Shown piece after piece: positions 58,953 through 64,000 of a DNA stretch of 64,000 nucleotides; the stretch's first letter is position 1; each line of letters opens with the position of its first letter. Origin of the DNA: an uncultured Eubacteriales bacterium (GTDB lineage: Bacteria > Bacillota > Clostridia > Oscillospirales > Acutalibacteraceae); NCBI GenBank assembly GCA_934630515.1, contig CAKTVV010000012.1:28880-92879 (forward strand), read 5' to 3'. A model generated the notes under the pieces. That model did no database searches and had not been told where the DNA came from. It saw nothing but the letters and a program-made list of their open reading frames with translations. Made by a program: the position numbers and the translations under genes.

Positions 58953-59243
58953 TTAGAACATTCCGTTGAAGAACTCGATGGTCTTGGACTCAGCCGTCAG
59001 GGTGACCACTGCCTTTTTCCAGTCGGAGGTGTAGCCCTCGAACCGGCCGTAGCGGCGCTTCTTGCCCTTCATGCTGATGGTGTTCACCTTGGCCACCTTC
59101 ACGCCGAAGATCTCCTCCACCGCTTTGGCGATCTCGATCTTGTTGGCGCCATCCGCCACACGGAAGGTGTACTTCTTGTCGCTCAGCGCAGCACTGGATT
59201 TCTCCGTGATGACGGGGGCGAGGATAATATCACGAGCATCCAT
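58953..59243 (-). CDS. rplW: 50S ribosomal protein L23
   Basis: The product has 96 residues. The ATG at 59243 overlaps the rplD stop (TGATG); a GTG one codon earlier is also possible. DIILAPVITEKSSAALSDKK and VNTISMKGKKRRYGRFEGYT are the conserved parts. L23 lies at the tunnel exit. Confidence 0.97.
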   Translation of the reverse strand: MDARDIILAPVITEKSSAALSDKKYTFRVADGANKIEIAKAVEEIFGVKVAKVNTISMKGKKRRYGRFEGYTSDWKKAVVTLTAESKTIEFFNGMF

Positions 59244-59866
59244 CACTTATAAACCTCCTCCATCTGTGCCACGGCGTCCTTGACGACGATGAACTTATCG
59301 GCGTTGAGGACATCGTAGACATTCAGGGTGTTGACCAGAGCGGTCTTGACACCGGGAATATTGCGGGCGGAGCAAACGACCTTCTCGTTCTTCTCCGGCA
59401 GCACCAGCAGCACCTTTTTGTCGGCGCCCAGAGCGTTCAGCATGGAGACGATGGTCTTGGTCTTGTACTCGTCCATCGCCAGGCTGTCCAGCACCAGCAT
59501 ATCCTCGGCAGCCACCTTGGAGGAGAACGCCGACTTCAGAGCCAGACGGCGCATCTTCTTGGGCAGAGCGAACCGATAGGAGCGGGGCTTGGGACCCAGC
59601 GCAATACCGCCGTGGGTCCACTGGGGAGCCCGGGTGGAACCCTGACGGGCGTGACCGGTGCCCTTCTGACGCCACGGCTTTTTGCCGCCGCCGCTGACCT
59701 CGGTGCGGGTCTTGGTGGACTGAGTGCCCTGACGCTGATTCGCCAGGTAGTTGACTACGGCGCTGTGCAGCACGGTCTGGTTGGGCTCGATGCCGAACAC
59801 ATCGGCGCTCAGCTCCAGCGTACCGGTCTGCTTGCCGGTCATATCATATACGGAAACTGTAGGCAT
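59243..59866 (-). CDS. rplD: 50S ribosomal protein L4
   Basis: The product has 207 residues. QRQGTQSTKTRTEVSGGGKK and PWRQKGTGHARQGSTRAPQW form the tunnel loop. L4 autogenously controls the S10 operon in E. coli, which makes the hairpins of the leader upstream of rpsJ relevant. Confidence 0.98.
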   Translation of the reverse strand: MPTVSVYDMTGKQTGTLELSADVFGIEPNQTVLHSAVVNYLANQRQGTQSTKTRTEVSGGGKKPWRQKGTGHARQGSTRAPQWTHGGIALGPKPRSYRFALPKKMRRLALKSAFSSKVAAEDMLVLDSLAMDEYKTKTIVSMLNALGADKKVLLVLPEKNEKVVCSARNIPGVKTALVNTLNVYDVLNADKFIVVKDAVAQMEEVYK

Positions 59867-59883
59867 CTGTAACTCCTCCTTCC

Positions 59884-60519
59884 TTAGGCTTTCTTGACGG
59901 TGTCAGAGATAACCACGATGCCCTTGCGTGCGCCGGGGATGGCGCCCTTGATGGCGATCAGGTTGTTCTCTGCGTCGATCTTCACGATCTCCAGGTTCTG
60001 CACGGTGACCCGCTCAGCACCCAGATGGCCGGCGCCCTTCATACCCTTGTATACACGAGAGGGAGAGGAGCAGGCGCCCAGAGAGCCGGCGTGCCGTGCC
60101 ACAGGGCCGGTACCGTGGGTCTCTTTGAGCCGCTGGAAGTTCCAGCGCTTGATCGCACCGGCGTAGCCCTTACCCTTGCTGGTGCCGACCACGTCCACGT
60201 GCTCGCCCACCGCAAAGGCGTCGGTCTTGACCACGTCGCCCACATTCAGAGCGGCGCAATCCGCCAGACGGAATTCCCGCAGGATGCGCTTGGGAGCCAC
60301 ATCGGACTTGGCGAAATGGCCCTTCATGGGCTTGTTGACCTTCTCGGCCTTGACATCCTCAAAGCCCAGCTGGATCGCCTCGTAGCCGTCGTTCTCCACG
60401 GTTTTCTTCTGAACCACGACACAGGGACCCGCCTCAACGACGGTCACCGGAATGACGCAGCCCTTTTCGTCGAAGATCTGGGTCATGCCGATCTTACGAC
60501 CAATGATTCCTTTTTGCAT
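59884..60519 (-). CDS. rplC: 50S ribosomal protein L3
   Basis: The product has 211 residues from the ATG at 60519 (AAAGGAGG upstream). QKGIIGRKIGMTQIFDEKGC opens it, and FQRLKETHGTGPVARHAGSL with GHLGAERVTVQNLEIVKID identify the family. Confidence 0.98.
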   Translation of the reverse strand: MQKGIIGRKIGMTQIFDEKGCVIPVTVVEAGPCVVVQKKTVENDGYEAIQLGFEDVKAEKVNKPMKGHFAKSDVAPKRILREFRLADCAALNVGDVVKTDAFAVGEHVDVVGTSKGKGYAGAIKRWNFQRLKETHGTGPVARHAGSLGACSSPSRVYKGMKGAGHLGAERVTVQNLEIVKIDAENNLIAIKGAIPGARKGIVVISDTVKKA

Positions 60520-60668
60520 AGTGACTATACCTCCTTTGGTTATTGGTTGATCCCGACGCCTGTGCTGCACCGGCCGCAGCTTTCCGGGTCAATCCCGGAG
60601 TTCCCGGCAGGGGCGGGGCGCCAAAACCAACGTGACCTCGCATAATGGACCTCTGCCAAACCGTAGGT

Positions 60669-60980
60669 TTACAGTTTGATCTCGATGTCCACACCGGCGG
60701 GGAGTTCAAGGCCCTGCAGGGCCTCAACGGTCTTGTTGGACGGTCTGAGGATGTCGATCAGACGCTTGTGGGTGCGGGTCTCGAACTGCTCACGGGCATC
60801 CTTGTACTTGTGAACGGCCCGCAGGATGGTAACGACCTCTTTCTCCGTGGGGAGCGGCACAGGGCCGGACACACGGGCGCCGGTGCGGTGAGCGGTCTCC
60901 ACGATCTTGGCTGCCGCCTGATCCACCAGCTGATGATCATACCCCTTGATGCGAATACGGATCTTTTCTTTGACTGCCAC
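60669..60980 (-). CDS. rpsJ: 30S ribosomal protein S10
   Basis: The product has 103 residues, the standard length, from a GTG at 60980 with AAGGAGGCG upstream. AVKEKIRIRIKGYDHQLVDQ, TGARVSGPVPLPTEK and HKYKDAREQFETRTHKRLID are conserved. S10 also acts in NusB-dependent antitermination. First gene of the cluster. Confidence 0.98.
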   Translation of the reverse strand: MAVKEKIRIRIKGYDHQLVDQAAAKIVETAHRTGARVSGPVPLPTEKEVVTILRAVHKYKDAREQFETRTHKRLIDILRPSNKTVEALQGLELPAGVDIEIKL

Positions 60981-61347
60981 TATAAAACGCCTCCTTAAAA
61001 ATTTGAGTTGGCGGGCGACGCTGAAAACCTTGACACAGAGCCGGGTGTTTCCACCCTTTCCATGAAAAAACCGGCGGTTCGCTGCCAGCGAACCCCGGGT
61101 CGGCACAGCGTCCTGCATTCAGAGACCGGCAAAAGTCGCAAGTATCGGCATACTCCGCCCGTTGGGCAGGCGGAAACACCTCTCTGCCAGCCGCTGCACA
61201 CAGTATTCTTTCGCCCGGTTTGAAATCGGACATACTCAGCAGAAAAACCGGCTCGAACGAGCCGCAACCTCCTGCGTCATCGCATATCGTGCAGTCGTGC
61301 GCTCCGACGGAAAATGGGCACAATACGCCTGTCCTCCGTAATCACGC
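60981..61347 (-). promoter_or_regulatory. Long 5' leader of the S10 operon with two terminator-like hairpins
   Basis: About 365 bases separate the predicted transcription start from rpsJ. On the minus strand, hairpin 1 is CGGCTCG-TT-CGAGCCG (61249-61264) followed by G then TTTTT. Hairpin 2 is CCGG-GGTTCGCT-GGC-AGCGAACC-G-CCGG (61071-61098) followed by six T. Both look like intrinsic terminators inside the leader, so attenuation control is likely. A GGGTG/CACCC stem lies between hairpin 2 and rpsJ. No coding frame with a ribosome binding site is seen. Confidence 0.7.
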
Positions 61348-61353
61348 TCGACT

Positions 61354-61413
61354 ATCATACCGCAAACCGGGAGAAATTGCAAGCATTTTTTTGCATTTTT
61401 TCAAAAAATTTTT
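61354..61413 (-). promoter_or_regulatory. Promoter of the S10-spc-alpha cluster with phased A-tracts
   Basis: On the minus strand TTGCAA (61377-61382), 17 bases, TATGAT (61354-61359). Upstream of the -35 are A/T-tracts centred about 10-12 bases apart (61386-61392, 61396-61401, 61403-61413), matching the tRNA-Pro promoter block in 22 of 23 bases. A strong UP element is inferred. Confidence 0.85.
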
Positions 61414-61627
61414 CGGCAGTTTTTTGTACCACCATATATGGTGGTTGGTCGGTTTTTCACCACGAAATGCAGACTGCCTCCGAAGCGGGGCAGCGGCAGA
61501 GCAGCAGCGCCGACGCCACTTTTGGCCATTGCGGTCTTTTCCTCTGCCTTGCCCCGCTGCGTTTTGCTCTTTGCCCCCTGCGCCGGAACCGTCCCCGCAC
61601 GAACCGGCGCAGCCGGTCCTGCGCAAG
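61414..61627. other. Spacer between S10 promoter and symporter terminator
   Basis: No gene is supported. A perfect 18-base palindrome, ACCACCATATATGGTGGT (61428-61445), flanked by T-tracts, is the only notable element. Confidence 0.5.
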
Positions 61628-61660
61628 ACAAAAACCGGACAGGCATACGCCCATCCGGTT
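61628..61660 (-). terminator. Intrinsic terminator of the symporter gene
   Basis: On the minus strand AACCGGA/TCCGGTT (61633-61639 with 61654-61660) forms a stem followed by TTTTTG, about 45 bases after the symporter stop. Confidence 0.75.
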
Positions 61661-61704
61661 TCTGTCTTATATACCTATATATATCGCCTGTCTGCAGCCG
61701 CCGC

Positions 61705-63033
61705 TCAAAATGCCACATGCAGGATCAGCGCCACGCCGCACAGCAAGATCGCCAGCGGCACATAGGCATAGCGGCCGATGCGATACCAGACGTTGCCCCG
61801 CAGCCGGTCGCTGCCGGTATTCACCGCCTCCAGAATGTTCTCCTTTTTCATCACATAGAACCAAGAGATCGCTCCCAGTGTTGCCCCCAGCGGAATGATA
61901 TAAATGGACACCAGATCCATCCACGGTCCCCACTGCGCAATTGGCTCCATAAACACGCCCACCCCCAAGCACAGCACCGCCAGGATCGCCAGCACCGCCG
62001 TGCGGTTGAGCCGGGGAAACCGATACAGCAGCGACTCCGCCACCGCCTCGAACATATTCTGCAGCGAGCTGACCCCGGCGAAGATCATCGCCACATACAG
62101 GATCACCGCAAACAGCCGTCCCAGCGGCACATCCTGCAGGATCGTGGGCAGCGTCACAAACAGCAGACTGGGACCGGCGCCCACATCCTGCCCATAGGAA
62201 AAGCATGCCGGGATAATGACCAGCGCTGCGATCAGCGCTGCAATGGTATCAAACAGCGCCGTGTGGCGGGCAACCCCCACCACGTCCTCCTCCTTGGACA
62301 AATAAGCGCCGTAGACGATCATTCCGCTGCCGGTGACGGACAGGGAGAAAAACGCCTGTCCCATGGCGCTGATCCACACCATCGGATCCTTCAGCGCCGC
62401 CCAGCGGGGGGTCAGCATGAACCGATACCCCTCCGCCACGCCGGGCAGCAGCGCCACCCGCACCGCCAGCACCAGAAAGATCACGAAAAACAGCGGCATC
62501 ATGACCTTGTTGGTTTTTTCAATGCTGTGCGCCCCCAGCAGCAGCGTCAGCAGTGTGCCGATCACCACTATCGCATGGTACGGCACCACAGAAAACGGCC
62601 GGGCGGAAAAGGACTCGAACCATGCCGCCGTGTCGGCGGTCATCAGCGTGCCGGTCACCGAATCCACCAACGCCTTCAGGACATAGGAAATAATGACGGC
62701 GTAGCCGATGGCGATGCACAGCGATCCCGCCAGCGGCAGCCAGCCCAGCACACCGCCCACGGTGCCCGCCTTTTTCCCCCGAGTCGCCCAGGCATTTTTA
62801 TATGCTCCCAGCGTGCCGGTGGCAGCCCGACGTCCAATGGCGAACTCCGCCGGCAGTCCCACATAGCTGAATAGCACCACAAACAGCAGATACACCAGCA
62901 AAAAAGCACCGCCGCCGTTGCTGCCCATTTTGTTGGGAAACCCCCAGACATTCGCCATCCCCACCGCCGACCCCACCGAGGCCAGAATAAATCCCCAGCG
63001 GCTGCCAAAGCCATGGGCTTTCTTTTCTTTCAT
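61705..63033 (-). CDS. Sodium:neurotransmitter symporter (NSS/SNF) family transporter
   Basis: The product has 442 residues from the ATG at 63033 (GGAGG upstream). The N-terminus HGFGSRWGFILASVGSAVGM followed by ANVWGFPNKMGSNGGGAFLL is the NSS first-helix signature with the Na-binding Ala/Gly/Asn region. About eleven membrane helices follow, including FFSLSVTGSGMIVYGAYLSK (helix 6-7 region). Bacterial 11-helix members such as MhsT and TnaT carry amino acids, often hydrophobic or aromatic ones. The exact substrate cannot be given. It is a single-gene unit with its own promoter and terminator. Confidence 0.93.
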   Translation of the reverse strand: MKEKKAHGFGSRWGFILASVGSAVGMANVWGFPNKMGSNGGGAFLLVYLLFVVLFSYVGLPAEFAIGRRAATGTLGAYKNAWATRGKKAGTVGGVLGWLPLAGSLCIAIGYAVIISYVLKALVDSVTGTLMTADTAAWFESFSARPFSVVPYHAIVVIGTLLTLLLGAHSIEKTNKVMMPLFFVIFLVLAVRVALLPGVAEGYRFMLTPRWAALKDPMVWISAMGQAFFSLSVTGSGMIVYGAYLSKEEDVVGVARHTALFDTIAALIAALVIIPACFSYGQDVGAGPSLLFVTLPTILQDVPLGRLFAVILYVAMIFAGVSSLQNMFEAVAESLLYRFPRLNRTAVLAILAVLCLGVGVFMEPIAQWGPWMDLVSIYIIPLGATLGAISWFYVMKKENILEAVNTGSDRLRGNVWYRIGRYAYVPLAILLCGVALILHVAF

Positions 63034-63598
63034 ACCGTTCCTCCACTTTACCATTCTTTGGGAATTGTCTTTTTATCGTACCTTATCCCGACGGGTTTGT
63101 CAATCCTTTTCCGCCATAAAGCGGAAAAGTTCCCATAGAACTGTAAATCCAGCTTGGATCGGAAGGTAAAAGACTTCCATGTTCTCCCCTCCGGTTAAGC
63201 GCTCACCACAGTTTGGCAAAAGGAGATGGTTTCAAGACATCCTGCGGCAAATCCCGGCACCCCAAAGAGCAGCTGCTGGCGGATGGGAACCCCTGCGTCA
63301 CGCAAACGCAGAGCCGGAGCTTCGCATGCTCCATCAATGCGTGCTCACAGTCGCAGCTGCCGGTTGTCTATCCGGGACGATCGGTTTATGTTCCACCGGT
63401 TCTCTGCATGGAGCAGCCGAGCGAATGTACCCCGTGCATTTGCATGGAGTATAGACGGCACGATAGCTGCTTTGAGTTCGGCGACCGTTTTCCCGGCAAA
63501 AAGCGAAAAATATGAGCAGCGGACTGCCGCAGAGCCGGTTTTCGGCACAGACCGGATCGCCCCCTCTGCCACCAGCCAATTCATTGCGCTCCCCGCCA
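63034..63598. other. Symporter promoter region and gene-free sequence
   Basis: The left end holds the symporter promoter and a hairpin CTTTTCCGC/GCGGAAAAG (63106-63129). From 63130 to 63598 several frames are open on both strands. The one at 63213-63515 (+) reads as cysteine-containing sequence without a ribosome binding site, and the one at 63345-63674 (-) has none either. I support no gene here. Confidence 0.4.
63075..63103 (-). promoter_or_regulatory. Promoter of the symporter gene
   Basis: On the minus strand a consensus TTGACA (63098-63103), 17 bases, TACGAT (63075-63080), about 40 bases upstream of the ATG at 63033. Confidence 0.8.
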
Positions 63599-64000
63599 TC
63601 ATATCAAGCGGAGCAAAGGATGCGGAGGTGCATTTATAACTGTTATCTGCTTGATTTCCGGGTAGCTTAGCCAAATGCGCATAGCTGCAGCTACTCCTCC
63701 GTTTTTCGGTGAAGACGCCCTATTAGCTCTCTTTGAATATATTTGCCGTTGTATAAGTTTGGCAACCACGTCCATATAGTCATAAACCACGCTGTTACTT
63801 TCCGACAAATTATACAAGGTAAATATTTGCGGAAACCCAATTTAATGTAAAGTACGGAAATACATTCGCATAGCTTGTAGTGTATTTGTCGAATCATCCT
63901 GTGTGGTGTTGAGTGCCGCAAAAATGTGAATAATATTCACATATGCGCTGCCGTTTGAAGCAATATCGAGTCACAGTAACCACGTTTCCACCATTTTGTG
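63599..64000 (-). pseudogene. Possible decayed reading frame at the right edge
   Basis: Reading the minus strand from the right edge, one frame gives protein-like sequence interrupted by two stops: ...NGSAYVNIIHIFAALNTTQ up to TLH, stop, then FTLYNLSESNSVVYDYMDVV and RIWLSYPEIKQ. The region is AT-richer than the rest of the window. No family is recognised, so this may be a degraded gene or non-coding DNA. Confidence 0.25.

Noticed and set aside
63213..63515. A small cysteine-containing protein gene
   Set aside because: No ribosome binding site, no homologous pattern I recognise, and an equally open frame on the other strand.

Overview
The window reads as chromosomal DNA of a GC-rich Gram-positive anaerobe, most likely a gut or rumen member of the Clostridia (Oscillospirales/Ruminococcaceae type). 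This rests on type I dockerin modules in two secreted proteins, lipoprotein signals with ABC sugar transporters that lack their own ATPase, strong AGGAGG-type ribosome binding sites, a Firmicutes-type order of the S10-spc-alpha ribosomal cluster, and zinc-binding S14. The assignment is an inference from families; no marker was compared with a database.

Region 1 (1-32491) is a glycan-utilisation locus. A truncated GH106-like glycosidase gene (leftward, running off the left edge) and an AraC-type regulator (rightward) diverge at 730-882. Facing the regulator are 15 leftward genes with only short gaps (32373 down to 1909), preceded by one near-consensus promoter at 32463-32491. In transcription order: sugar isomerase/epimerase-like protein, ADP-ribosylglycohydrolase-like protein, MalG-type permease, solute-binding lipoprotein, two parallel beta-helix proteins (one lipoprotein, one without a signal peptide), a very large solute-binding protein, MalF- and MalG-type permeases, an NHL-propeller/Yip1 membrane protein, a DUF5696-like lipoprotein, another MalF-type permease, a membrane-anchored protein with six carbohydrate-binding-like repeats, a secreted dockerin/beta-helix protein, and a 1888-residue secreted protein joining an SGNH esterase, a dockerin and a metallophosphoesterase. 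I propose capture, deacylation/depolymerisation, uptake and intracellular processing of a complex, probably acylated plant glycan. Its substrate is unknown, and this is the best candidate in the window for an undescribed system.

Region 2 (32492-45293) is a patchwork: a membrane-anchored SGNH hydrolase, a strong promoter carrying a perfect operator palindrome but no adjacent regulator, a GNAT acetyltransferase, a decayed fragment resembling the C-terminus of a pPIWI-RE (Argonaute-related) defence protein close to a tRNA-Pro gene, two tandem YfcE-like phosphodiesterases, an overlapping trio of small unknown genes whose tail and terminator are duplicated on the far side of an XRE-type regulator, a second XRE regulator with a cysteine-rich repeat domain, a polar amino-acid ABC operon, and a small zinc-ribbon membrane protein.

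Region 3 (45294-61382) is the complete leftward S10-spc-alpha cluster, rpsJ to rplQ, including secY, adk, map, infA, rpmJ and rpoA. It starts from a promoter with phased A-tracts and a long leader holding two terminator-like hairpins, and it contains several structured intercistronic spacers.

Region 4 (61383-64000) holds a sodium:neurotransmitter-symporter family gene with its promoter and terminator, then nearly 1 kb of AT-richer, apparently decayed sequence at the right edge.
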